29,214 bases of DNA from a virus. Shown piece after piece: positions 20,508 through 26,250 of the stretch. The position numbers were made by a program, and so were the translations under genes. Where the stretch lies: positions 1 through 29,214 of the IMG/VR virus record IMGVR_UViG_3300042295_000393, one strand, 5' to 3'. Under the pieces are notes generated by a model. It had not been told where the DNA came from, searched no databases, and was given only the letters and a program-made list of their open reading frames with translations. The first letter of the stretch is position 1. Each line of letters opens with the position of its first letter.

Positions 20508-21512
20508 ATGGCTCATAATCTAGAAATGGAAAACGGCGAAGTTGCTTTCGCTCTCCGTGGCGCACCTGCTTGGCACAATCTAGCAAATCGCATCTTCACA
20601 CAAGATGAAGAAGTAACTACACAATCTATGCTTGAAGAAGCAAAGTTGGCTAATTGGAATGTTCGTTTATCTCCAATCACCGAGCACATTCCAGAATCTT
20701 GGAATGATGTTTCTACTGCATCTCTTGTCATTCGTGATAACCCATTCAATGGCGGAACTGATGTTCTTGCAACTGTTGGAAAGCGTTACAAGCCTGTGCA
20801 GAATGAAGAACTATTCGCATTCGCTGATGCAATTCACGATGCCAATGCTGATTGCCGTTGGGAATCTGCTGGCTCACTCAAAAAGGGTAAAGTTGTTTTC
20901 GGCACTGTGGACATTCCTCGCACAATGGTGCTTGACCCACAAGGCGCTAACGATGAAACTAAACTCTATCTAATTGTTTGGACATCTCATGACGGGTCTG
21001 TTGCCGTTCAGGCAGCCGTTACACCTGTTCGTGTTGTTTGCCAAAACACACTTAACCTTGCAATGAAGAATGCTAAGCAATCTTTCAAGATTCGCCACAC
21101 TCAATCTGTTGAAGGTCGCATTCAGGTTGCTCGTGAAACTCTTGGGCTTGCTCTTGGTTATTTCGATGAGTTTGAAGTTGAAGCAAAGGCGCTTTACTCT
21201 CAGGCAATTACTGATGCTCAATTCTCTAAGTTGATTCAGACAATTTATCCTAAGCCTGAAAAAGATGCTAAGGGTGCAATCAAGAAGTGGGAAAACAAAG
21301 TTGTCCTGCTTGACGATTTGTATCACAACTCACCAACCAATGCTAACATCAAGGGAACTAAGTGGGGTGCATTTAATGCACTTACTGAGCGCCTTGATTA
21401 CTATCGTTCAGGTCGTGGCAATGGTGAAACTCTTATGGCAGGTGCATCAGGATTTGACCCTGTTCTAACTGCTGAGAAAAACAAAATCAAGAAATTGGTT
21501 TCTGCTTTCTAA
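20508..21512 (+). CDS. DUF932-family phage/plasmid-like protein
   Basis: 334 residues. The N-terminus (APAWHNLANRIF) and core (DVLATVGKRYKPVQNEELFA, then VQAAVTPVRVVCQNTLNLA) match the DUF932 / TIGR03299 family common in phages and plasmids. HTQSVEGRIQVARETLGLAL and the C-terminal GTKWGAFNALTERLDYYRSG are also typical. Its molecular role is not established; relatives often sit near DNA metabolism or anti-restriction genes. It has its own complete operator, promoter and leader and is closed by a terminator. It is the largest gene of the early-type block. Confidence 0.85.
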   Translation: MAHNLEMENGEVAFALRGAPAWHNLANRIFTQDEEVTTQSMLEEAKLANWNVRLSPITEHIPESWNDVSTASLVIRDNPFNGGTDVLATVGKRYKPVQNEELFAFADAIHDANADCRWESAGSLKKGKVVFGTVDIPRTMVLDPQGANDETKLYLIVWTSHDGSVAVQAAVTPVRVVCQNTLNLAMKNAKQSFKIRHTQSVEGRIQVARETLGLALGYFDEFEVEAKALYSQAITDAQFSKLIQTIYPKPEKDAKGAIKKWENKVVLLDDLYHNSPTNANIKGTKWGAFNALTERLDYYRSGRGNGETLMAGASGFDPVLTAEKNKIKKLVSAF

Positions 21513-21525
21513 TTAAAAAAAATCC

Positions 21526-21556
21526 TGAGCATGATTTAAAACTGCTCACATTTTTT
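21526..21556 (+). terminator. Intrinsic terminator
   Basis: TGAGCA and TGCTCA arms around 11 nt, followed by ACA and six T. It closes the DUF932 gene just before tRNA-Asp. Confidence 0.65.
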
Positions 21557-21559
21557 CTT

Positions 21560-21633
21560 GGTCTGTTAGCTCAGTTGGTTAGAGCGCTACCCTGTCACGG
21601 TAGAGGTCGACGGTTCAAGTCCGTTACAGATCG
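21560..21633 (+). tRNA. tRNA-Asp(GUC)
   Basis: Acceptor GGTCTGT/ACAGATC (one G-U), D-arm GCTC/GAGC, anticodon stem CTACC/GGTAG with loop CTGTCAC (anticodon GTC), T-arm GACGG-TTCAAGT-CCGTT, and discriminator G73 as usual for Asp. CCA not encoded. It starts only 4 bases after a terminator T-run, so its own promoter is not obvious. Confidence 0.92.
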
Positions 21634-21665
21634 CAAATCGCCCGCAATGTTAAGGGAACCAAAAC

Positions 21666-21681
21666 TGTGTTACGACTCACA
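21666..21681. promoter_or_regulatory. CRP/GlxR-like operator
   Basis: TGTGTtacgacTCACA, one mismatch. It ends 28 nt before TGTCAG at 21710. Confidence 0.55.
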
Positions 21682-21709
21682 TAAAAAATCCCCTGAAATC
21701 TATTGCATA

Positions 21710-21731
21710 TGTCAGTGGCGTCGTGTACAAT
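21710..21731 (+). promoter_or_regulatory. TGTCAG-N10-TACAAT promoter
   Basis: Box, 10 nt, TACAAT. ACGAAAGAGG leader before the ATG at 21761. Confidence 0.65.
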
Positions 21732-21760
21732 ACTCCTATACAACAACGAAAGAGGTAAAA

Positions 21761-22186
21761 ATGTCAGAACGTATGAAGGGCTACTCAGGCAATGTCCTGG
21801 ATGGCAAAAAGCTTGCTAAGATTGCAAACGATATCTACCGTGTACAATATAGCAATGACTTTAGCGAATGCACGGTTGATAACTTATTACTAATTGAATT
21901 AGAAGAGAAGAACGTTTTCGGGGATCCTAAATATGCGGTCCTATGCTCTGAAGGTGTAGGCTGGGAACAGGATACATATGGTTGCATAGAAATCCCTACC
22001 AATATTGGACAGATGGGTCTATGGAATGGCCGTGTCTTTATCTCCGTAGATACTGTTAAGTCTTGTCAGACTATCTTTAAAGAAGATGTATCAGATTACA
22101 TTAGAACCTTTGGGTCCCGCCTGGATTCAAATTGCTCCCTATGGCAGTCCAAAATGTCAGTGACACCTGCTACAATACTCGCATGA
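21761..22186 (+). CDS. Hypothetical protein whose C-terminus is encoded by a promoter
   Basis: 141 residues from the ATG at 21761; the frame extends back into tRNA-Asp, which cannot be coding. Body: YSGNVLDGKKLAKIANDIYR, a Cys-containing middle (YAVLCSEGVGWEQDTYGCIE) and VSDYIRTFGSRLDSNCS. The last residues (K-M-S-V-T-P-A-T-I-L-A) are the translation of a TGTCAG-N10-TACAAT promoter for the next gene, whose ATG overlaps this stop (ATGA). No family recognised. Confidence 0.65.
   Translation: MSERMKGYSGNVLDGKKLAKIANDIYRVQYSNDFSECTVDNLLLIELEEKNVFGDPKYAVLCSEGVGWEQDTYGCIEIPTNIGQMGLWNGRVFISVDTVKSCQTIFKEDVSDYIRTFGSRLDSNCSLWQSKMSVTPATILA
22155..22176 (+). promoter_or_regulatory. TGTCAG-N10-TACAAT promoter inside a coding 3' end
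   Basis: Box, 10 nt ending TGC, TACAAT. The -10 ends 7 nt before the A of the ATG at 22183, so the message is predicted leaderless. Confidence 0.6.
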
Positions 22187-22839
22187 CCAACGAACTAGTA
22201 TCAAGCAAATATACATTTGTCTGCGACCCAGATGAATGTGATTGTCTAATTGAATTAACATCATCTGACGGGTTTGGATTCCCATCGGGTGTGACAGAAC
22301 TCACATGTCCATGTGGCCGTAAGACTACCTTATTGTCAGTGGAGCATGCTACAATTGCACCAACAACAACGAAAGAGGAACAAATGGAAACAACAACACC
22401 TGCAGTAACAGTCCCTGATACATACAACTCAAATCTATTGGTTACCTATAAAGTAATCCGTGGCTACTCAGATGCAGAATATGCAACTGATAAGGTTGCA
22501 TCTATCGAGTGGGATTTACATAATGGCCGTCAATCACAAAAGCGTGTAACCACTCTTCTATCTCAAATTGATGCCGTCAAAGATATCATTACTGAATCAT
22601 ATGCTGATTCAAGCGACCAAGAAACACTTCAGGCAATTGCTGAAGCGCTAGATATTTCTCTAACACGAGAAGTTGAGTGGTCTGCAACAATTGAAGTTAG
22701 CGGAACATTAACAATTGATTTACTTGAAAGCACAGTTGATGATGTCGAACAAGAAATCTATGACAATCTTTATGTTGATTCACAAAACGGTCAGATTGAA
22801 ATTGTTGACACTGAAGTTACGAATGTGCGTGAAAACTAA
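22183..22839 (+). CDS. Zinc-knuckle protein fused in frame to a second protein through a translated regulatory cassette
   Basis: 218 residues from the leaderless ATG at 22183. Residues 1-50 have C14, C19, C21 and C42-P-C44 (VCDPDECDCLIELT, LTCPCGRKTT), a zinc-ribbon-like domain. Residues about 50-67 (LLSVEHATIAPTTTKEEQ) are the translation of a complete TGTCAG-N10-TACAAT promoter and ACGAAAGAGG ribosome-binding leader. From M68 (22384) a second domain begins (METTTPAVTVPDTYNSN...), acidic, with an EVEWSATIEVSGTLTIDLLE beta segment. So this is one long protein, or a long protein plus a 151-residue nested product. No family recognised for either part. Confidence 0.6.
   Translation: MTNELVSSKYTFVCDPDECDCLIELTSSDGFGFPSGVTELTCPCGRKTTLLSVEHATIAPTTTKEEQMETTTPAVTVPDTYNSNLLVTYKVIRGYSDAEYATDKVASIEWDLHNGRQSQKRVTTLLSQIDAVKDIITESYADSSDQETLQAIAEALDISLTREVEWSATIEVSGTLTIDLLESTVDDVEQEIYDNLYVDSQNGQIEIVDTEVTNVREN
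22290..22305. promoter_or_regulatory. CRP/GlxR-like operator inside a coding sequence, perfect palindrome
   Basis: TGTGAcagaacTCACA, translated in frame as part of the 22183 gene. It ends 28 nt before TGTCAG at 22334. Confidence 0.6.
22334..22355 (+). promoter_or_regulatory. TGTCAG-N10-TACAAT promoter inside a coding sequence
   Basis: Box, 10 nt ending TGC, TACAAT, then CAACAACGAAAGAGG and the internal ATG at 22384. Confidence 0.65.
22384..22839 (+). CDS. Nested in-frame product of the 22183 gene
   Basis: 151 residues. It has its own operator, TGTCAG promoter, GAAAGAGG ribosome-binding site and ATG, in the layout used by stand-alone genes elsewhere in the cluster, so this start is likely the main one for this domain. 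The protein is acidic (VDDVEQEIYDNLYVDSQNGQ) with a helical middle (QIDAVKDIITESYADSSDQE) and a C-terminal beta segment. The TAA shares a base with the next ATG. No family recognised. Confidence 0.65.
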   Translation: METTTPAVTVPDTYNSNLLVTYKVIRGYSDAEYATDKVASIEWDLHNGRQSQKRVTTLLSQIDAVKDIITESYADSSDQETLQAIAEALDISLTREVEWSATIEVSGTLTIDLLESTVDDVEQEIYDNLYVDSQNGQIEIVDTEVTNVREN

Positions 22840-23051
22840 TGTACTTTGAACTTACTGCTCCCGATAGGTTGTCCATGGAGATGGCCTATTGGGATGCACA
22901 AATCACAGGGCTTGACCCTGAAGCAATGTCACCGTTGACTTTCAACATTGGAACTGGTAGTATTGAGAAAGTAAGTCGTATTCGTGATAAGTATAACTTG
23001 ACAGAGTCCTACTGGTCAGACAGAGAAGCGACAGGATACAAGGAGAGATAA
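22839..23051 (+). CDS. Hypothetical small protein
   Basis: 70 residues (MYFELTAPDRLSMEMAYWDA...). TAATG coupled on both sides. SPLTFNIGTGSIEKVSRIRD resembles a short nucleotide- or partner-binding turn, but no family is recognised. Confidence 0.6.
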   Translation: MYFELTAPDRLSMEMAYWDAQITGLDPEAMSPLTFNIGTGSIEKVSRIRDKYNLTESYWSDREATGYKER

Positions 23052-23197
23052 TGTCAGATTATAAAGATGGTTTTACAGACGGGTATAAATTTGCTCGTGA
23101 GGAACTAATGGAAAAGTTAGCAGAGATTGATATTGCTGACATTGACTCTTGGATTCTTGACCGTCTTTCAGAGATGATTGAAGGTAATCAACTATGA
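23051..23197 (+). CDS. Hypothetical small acidic helical protein
   Basis: 48 residues (MSDYKDGFTDGYKFAREELM...). The DGFTDGYKFARE start is a motif of many small phage proteins. An acidic helix (AEIDIADIDSWILDRLSEMI) follows. Coupled by overlapping stop and start codons to both neighbours. Confidence 0.6.
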   Translation: MSDYKDGFTDGYKFAREELMEKLAEIDIADIDSWILDRLSEMIEGNQL

Positions 23198-23385
23198 TGG
23201 CTGAATGGCTTAAGTGTGATCAATGTGCGGCACAAGCTATGTGGGAAGCAAAGAAAGACGCCATGTCTCTTTATTTCTGCGGACATCATAAGAATGCACA
23301 GGGCGAGTCTCTTGTGGACTGGGCCCATGAAATGGTACAATTACTCAACTACGAAAAAGAACACCAACTAGAAACGGCGGAATAA
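23194..23385 (+). CDS. DUF7455-like zinc ribbon
   Basis: 63 residues with C9-D-Q-C12 and a later FCGHH (LYFCGHHKNAQGESL). C-D-x-C-x-A-Q-A...L-x-F-C-x-H-H is the pattern of a small zinc-ribbon family widespread in Actinobacteria and their phages. The first of two adjacent ATG codons overlaps the previous stop. Role unknown. Confidence 0.7.
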   Translation: MMAEWLKCDQCAAQAMWEAKKDAMSLYFCGHHKNAQGESLVDWAHEMVQLLNYEKEHQLETAE

Positions 23386-23386
23386 A

Positions 23387-23755
23387 ATGGGCGACAGAGC
23401 AAACTTTGGATTTAAAGATTCCAAGGACAATATTGTATTTCTATATGGACACTGGGCGGGGCACCGAATGCTAGAAAATTTAGCGGATGCTGTAAGCGCT
23501 GCAGAGCCACGTTGGCAGGACGAATCATATGCAACACGTATTGCTATCTCACAATTAATTAAAGACGAATGGGCTAGCGAAACAGGGTGGGGCATTACAG
23601 TAAATGAATTAGCAGACAATGAGCACAAGGTCCCTATTATTGATTGGAAGAATCAAACGTTTACATTAATGGAAGAGGACCTGAAGACAGTTGTATTTAG
23701 TACAACACTGGATGCATTTGTAGCCAAGTATTCCAGTCAACCAAGTATGGTATAA
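23387..23755 (+). CDS. Conserved phage protein of unknown function
   Basis: 122 residues. MGDRANFGFKDSKDNIVFLY, GHWAGHRMLENLADAV, YATRIAISQLIKDEWASETG, WGITVNELADNEHKVPIIDW and the QTFTLMEEDL strand form a pattern I associate with a conserved family of actinophage proteins with no assigned function. It is the last gene before the candidate sRNA. The -10 of the sRNA promoter (TGGTATAAT) encodes its final residues (S-M-V-stop). Confidence 0.7.
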   Translation: MGDRANFGFKDSKDNIVFLYGHWAGHRMLENLADAVSAAEPRWQDESYATRIAISQLIKDEWASETGWGITVNELADNEHKVPIIDWKNQTFTLMEEDLKTVVFSTTLDAFVAKYSSQPSMV

Positions 23756-23756
23756 T
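23748..23756 (+). promoter_or_regulatory. Extended -10 promoter for the candidate sRNA
   Basis: TGGTATAAT, overlapping the 3' end of the 23387 gene. No TGTCAG box at the 10-nt position. Confidence 0.55.
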
Positions 23757-23760
23757 TAAT

Positions 23761-23913
23761 CCAGGACCTATGGTCTTGGTTTTAATATAGAAATGAAATG
23801 GTGCGTCTAACTAGTCTACGGGCCAGGCGCTAAGTAAAGCGGTTTATTTCTTTCGTTGGAAATCTAGCAGCCATATTCATAACCCCCCAGCTAATCCTGG
23901 GGGGTATTCTTTT
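23761..23913 (+). ncRNA. Candidate 153-nt structured sRNA complementary to the shared mRNA leader
   Basis: This lies in the 333-bp stretch without genes (23756-24088). It begins with a perfect 8-bp hairpin CCAGGACC-tat-GGTCTTGG (one G-U) right after an extended -10 and ends in a 9-bp terminator. Inside are a CGCT-aagtaa-AGCG hairpin (about 23828-23841) and a single-stranded-looking TTTCTTTCGTTGG (23847-23859), whose CTTTCGTTGG is the exact complement of CCAACGAAAG in the leaders at 17302, 18605 and 19512 and partly of the others. No ORF of useful size. The function is inferred from complementarity only. Confidence 0.55.
23882..23913 (+). terminator. Strong intrinsic terminator
   Basis: ACCCCCCAG and CTGGGGGGT (perfect 9-bp stem, 6-nt loop), followed by ATTCTTTT. 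Confidence 0.85.
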
Positions 23914-23978
23914 GCCCACAAAAGATATGAGGGTATCAGATCTCTTTTAAGAAGTCAATATAAAATACCCTGAAATTC

Positions 23979-23994
23979 TGTGATCTTGACCACA
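23979..23994. promoter_or_regulatory. CRP/GlxR-like operator, distal
   Basis: TGTGAtcttgaCCACA, one mismatch. 45 nt before the TGTCAG at 24040, and the first of two sites at this promoter. Confidence 0.5.
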
Positions 23995-24005
23995 AAGCTT
24001 GGGGA

Positions 24006-24021
24006 TGTGGTGTGTATCACA
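24006..24021. promoter_or_regulatory. CRP/GlxR-like operator, proximal
   Basis: TGTGGtgtgtaTCACA, one mismatch. Ends 18 nt before TGTCAG at 24040. Confidence 0.5.
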
Positions 24022-24039
24022 CGATATTCCCTATACAAA

Positions 24040-24061
24040 TGTCAGTGGTCCATTGTATAAT
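24040..24061 (+). promoter_or_regulatory. TGTCAG-N10-TATAAT promoter
   Basis: Full box and -10. CAACGAAAGG leader before the ATG at 24089. Confidence 0.7.
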
Positions 24062-24088
24062 TAGAACATATCAACGAAAGGATATAAA

Positions 24089-24865
24089 ATGCCAAATTGG
24101 TGTTATAACACATTAACTATCCAAGGACCTAAGTCTGAGGTAGATATGATTAAAGATAGACTGAATGCTCCATTTACATTAGCCCAAGAAACATTTGGTA
24201 TGGGTGATATTTCTACTATGGGATTTCCTACTAAGATTGAACAGGTATCTTATTCTAATCCCGTTTTTTCTTTTAACAACATTCATTCATATAAGGATGA
24301 CGGCATTACTGATGAAGAGTATGCATGCCAGCCTAATCGTGGTGACATAGATATTCAGAATGACCCTGATTGGTTCCGCAAATCTATTGAAATTGCTAAA
24401 GTGTCTAAAGATTGGTATTCATGGAATACTACCAACTGGGGAACAAAATGGGATGTAGCCGTCCGTGACGGTGATAAATATCCTGAAACAGAATTGCTTG
24501 AATATAAATCAGAAGGTGATGACAACTGGGTTGTATATAAATATGAGACTGCTTGGTCACCTGCTGTAACTATCTTAACTAAACTAAGTAATCTTGTTCC
24601 TAACTGCCTGCTTACATTAGAGTTTGAGGAAGAAACAGGTTGGGGTGGGGAATATGAGATTGTCCGTGGTGAAGTAAAAGAATTGGCTGAATGGGAGAAC
24701 CGTTGCTATGCTTGCCAGTCTTTTGATTGTGTTGAGTATTGTGAGAATGACTGCGGTGAATTCTGCTCAGAATGTAACCAAGGCTCTTGGCAAGATGAAG
24801 AGGCTATGAAAGAATGTCAGACCCACATGGTATTATTAACCCCTACAGAAAAGGTGGAAGCATGA
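24089..24865 (+). CDS. Api92/DUF1281-like protein with ferredoxin-like fold and Cys-rich tail
   Basis: 258 residues. MPNWCYNTLTIQGPKSEVDM is the hallmark start of the DUF1281/YubB (phage Api92-like) family, a ferredoxin-like alpha-beta fold of unknown function found on phages and plasmids. Middle: WYSWNTTNWGTKWDV and a YETAWSPAVTILTKLSNL strand-helix, also typical, then EEETGWGGEYEI. The tail has seven Cys in about 30 residues (CYACQSFDCVEYCENDCGEF, CSEC), a likely zinc site. The last 15 or so residues are encoded by a TGTCAG promoter for the next gene. Confidence 0.8.
   Translation: MPNWCYNTLTIQGPKSEVDMIKDRLNAPFTLAQETFGMGDISTMGFPTKIEQVSYSNPVFSFNNIHSYKDDGITDEEYACQPNRGDIDIQNDPDWFRKSIEIAKVSKDWYSWNTTNWGTKWDVAVRDGDKYPETELLEYKSEGDDNWVVYKYETAWSPAVTILTKLSNLVPNCLLTLEFEEETGWGGEYEIVRGEVKELAEWENRCYACQSFDCVEYCENDCGEFCSECNQGSWQDEEAMKECQTHMVLLTPTEKVEA
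24815..24836 (+). promoter_or_regulatory. TGTCAG-N10-TATTAT promoter inside a coding 3' end
   Basis: Box, 10 nt, TATTAT. AAAGGTGG ribosome-binding site before the ATG at 24862. Confidence 0.55.
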
Positions 24866-25092
24866 GTTTCTTAGAGAATGAAAACCAAATGGTAATAGAC
24901 GCAGAGTATTCTTATATCGGTGAGCAATTAGTAGAAGATTGGGTTAATTCTAATTTAGATGAAGGCCAACTATTTGCAGACTATCGATTTGCTGAAATGT
25001 GCGAAAGCAATTATCTAAAAGGTAGGTTCAATCAATTTTATGATTTGAAACCCGAAGACCAATACTACATAGAGTGGGATGAGGAGGCATAA
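24862..25092 (+). CDS. Hypothetical acidic protein
   Basis: 76 residues from the ATG at 24862 (AAAGGTGG upstream, ATGA overlap); a longer frame begins inside the TGTCAG box and is unlikely. Acidic and aromatic-rich (YIGEQLVEDWVNSNLDEGQL, YDLKPEDQYYIEWDEEA). TAATG coupled to the next gene. No family recognised. Confidence 0.6.
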   Translation: MSFLENENQMVIDAEYSYIGEQLVEDWVNSNLDEGQLFADYRFAEMCESNYLKGRFNQFYDLKPEDQYYIEWDEEA

Positions 25093-25268
25093 TGCTAGGC
25101 TACACCAAAGAGGATTTAGATCAAATGAGCAATGCTGTACATGACGCAAAGCTTTTTTATATTATGAAGTCAGATGTAACCCAAGTTGACCAAGACCCTT
25201 TAGTTGAAGGTTTGTTGAAAGCAAATGATTTCCTACAGGGATTATGGGCAGAAGGGTATTTTGACTAA
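25092..25268 (+). CDS. Hypothetical small helical protein
   Basis: 58 residues (MLGYTKEDLDQMSNAVHDAK...), two predicted helices ending LQGLWAEGYFD. GAGGAGG upstream is an excellent ribosome-binding site. TAATG coupled on both sides. Confidence 0.6.
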   Translation: MLGYTKEDLDQMSNAVHDAKLFYIMKSDVTQVDQDPLVEGLLKANDFLQGLWAEGYFD

Positions 25269-25384
25269 TGCATAAACATCATTGGGAATGCACAGACACA
25301 CCAGGTATCTTTATGTGCCATGCAGAAGGAACTATTGGATACTTTAATAGTTTAATTAAACAGATTGTTGAAGACAATGACTAA
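25268..25384 (+). CDS. Tiny His/Cys protein
   Basis: 38 residues beginning M-H-K-H-H-W-E-C and with a later M-C-H. Three His and two Cys in the first 18 residues suggest metal binding. TAATG coupled to the upstream gene; the next gene starts inside its end. Confidence 0.5.
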   Translation: MHKHHWECTDTPGIFMCHAEGTIGYFNSLIKQIVEDND

Positions 25385-25559
25385 ATCATCATACTTCCTA
25401 GAGTATATGAAACTTCATTTAATTAGTCTTGAACAAGACTTAGAAATGAATCCTGAATCTATCAATGTAATTGATATCCCAGGACAAATTGAAGCAACCA
25501 GGCATTTATTGTCAGTGGCAACTGATATAATGAACTCTACTAACGAAAGGGTATATTAA
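25377..25559 (+). CDS. Hypothetical small helical protein
   Basis: 60 residues from the ATG at 25377 (overlapping the previous stop); an upstream in-frame TTG is less likely. Helical (YFLEYMKLHLISLEQDLEMN, then PGQIEATRHLLSV). The last 18 residues are encoded by the TGTCAG promoter and ACGAAAGGG leader of the next gene. No family recognised. Confidence 0.6.
   Translation: MTKSSYFLEYMKLHLISLEQDLEMNPESINVIDIPGQIEATRHLLSVATDIMNSTNERVY
25510..25531 (+). promoter_or_regulatory. TGTCAG-N10-TATAAT promoter inside a coding 3' end
   Basis: Box, 10 nt, TATAAT, then TAACGAAAGGG. The whole signal is translated as the end of the upstream gene. Confidence 0.6.
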
Positions 25560-25837
25560 TGGATATGACTATGGAAGACATTGGGCTCCCGCCCCATTTG
25601 CAACGCTTGGTTAATGCAGGTGTTAGTGGATTAGATATAATGCACGGTGAACTAAAAAATCTAATGTTAATTGCTGAGCAAGACCTAGCAAGCGCATTAG
25701 AGCAAGAAGAACTATCAGAAGAAGCAATGGATTCTATGGTCCGCACAGAATGTGAGGGACGACTAGACACCTTGGTCGAACTCTATCAATTAACCTATCA
25801 ATTATCATTTGCGATTGGAGCACGTAATGAAGCCTGA
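25559..25837 (+). CDS. Hypothetical acidic helical protein
   Basis: 92 residues (MDMTMEDIGLPPHLQRLVNA...), helical, with a long acidic helix (LASALEQEELSEEAMDSMVR). Own TGTCAG promoter. Overlaps the next gene by 11 bases. No family recognised. Confidence 0.6.
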   Translation: MDMTMEDIGLPPHLQRLVNAGVSGLDIMHGELKNLMLIAEQDLASALEQEELSEEAMDSMVRTECEGRLDTLVELYQLTYQLSFAIGARNEA

Positions 25838-26144
25838 AGATAAAGATAAATTAAATGAATGTTTAAAGATTCTCGACAGCACCGACCTTGGCCTGTCGCT
25901 AGTGTGGCTGTGGACATGGTCCACAATTAACAACATCTTTGAGGATGAGACCTACAAGCAGAACTGCACCATAGACGACATGTGGGACCACCTCTGTGAG
26001 GCCGTGGAGGCTGGTATGGGCTTCTCCCTAGAGTACGGGGCGGAACAGCACAATGATGACGTCCTTGAATGGATGATGAATCGTGAATACATTGTGGACA
26101 CAATGTTTGAAGAAGACGATGAGGAAGAAGACGAAGATGAGTGA
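25827..26144 (+). CDS. Hypothetical acidic protein with GC-richer core
   Basis: 105 residues from the ATG at 25827 (TTGGAG upstream); the in-frame TTG at 25809 is less likely. Trp-rich N-half (LSLVWLWTWSTINNIFEDET), a middle CTIDDMWDHLCEAVEAGMGF, and a poly-acidic end (FEEDDEEEDEDE). Codons from about 25870 to 26060 favour G/C in third positions, unlike the neighbours. That suggests transfer from a higher-GC relative. No family recognised. Confidence 0.6.
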   Translation: MKPEDKDKLNECLKILDSTDLGLSLVWLWTWSTINNIFEDETYKQNCTIDDMWDHLCEAVEAGMGFSLEYGAEQHNDDVLEWMMNREYIVDTMFEEDDEEEDEDE

Positions 26145-26250
26145 CGACTGCATTTGCCAAGAGGGTAAAAAAGCACATCCGAAGTGTACATATCCTCCTT
26201 GCATTGAAAACGGACTAAAGGAAGGATACGGGGAATATGAAGATGAGTGA
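26137..26250 (+). CDS. Tiny Cys-rich protein
   Basis: 37 residues with C5-I-C7 and C17-x4-C22 (MSDDCICQEGKKAHPKCTYP...). It starts within the acidic end of the previous gene and ends EYEDE-stop at a junction (GAAGATGAGTGAC) that repeats the preceding gene junction almost exactly. Confidence 0.5.
   Translation: MSDDCICQEGKKAHPKCTYPPCIENGLKEGYGEYEDE

Noticed and set aside
21575-21760. Longer start for the 21761 gene
   Set aside because: The extension would translate tRNA-Asp, the CRP-like operator and the TGTCAG promoter. The ATG at 21761 has its own ribosome-binding site.
23845-23862. CTTTCGTTGG as a ribosome-binding leader of a minus-strand gene
   Set aside because: On the minus strand no start codon lies at a usable distance and no ORF follows; a degenerate inverted promoter remains a weak alternative.
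14180-25531. Reading TGTCAG as an ordinary -35 box
   Set aside because: The gap to the -10 is 10 nt in all sixteen copies, too short for a sigma70 -35. It is treated as a separate element.
25927-26191. Minus-strand frames across the acidic 25827 gene
   Set aside because: Ser-rich translations are the antisense of GAA/GAT codons; no start signals.
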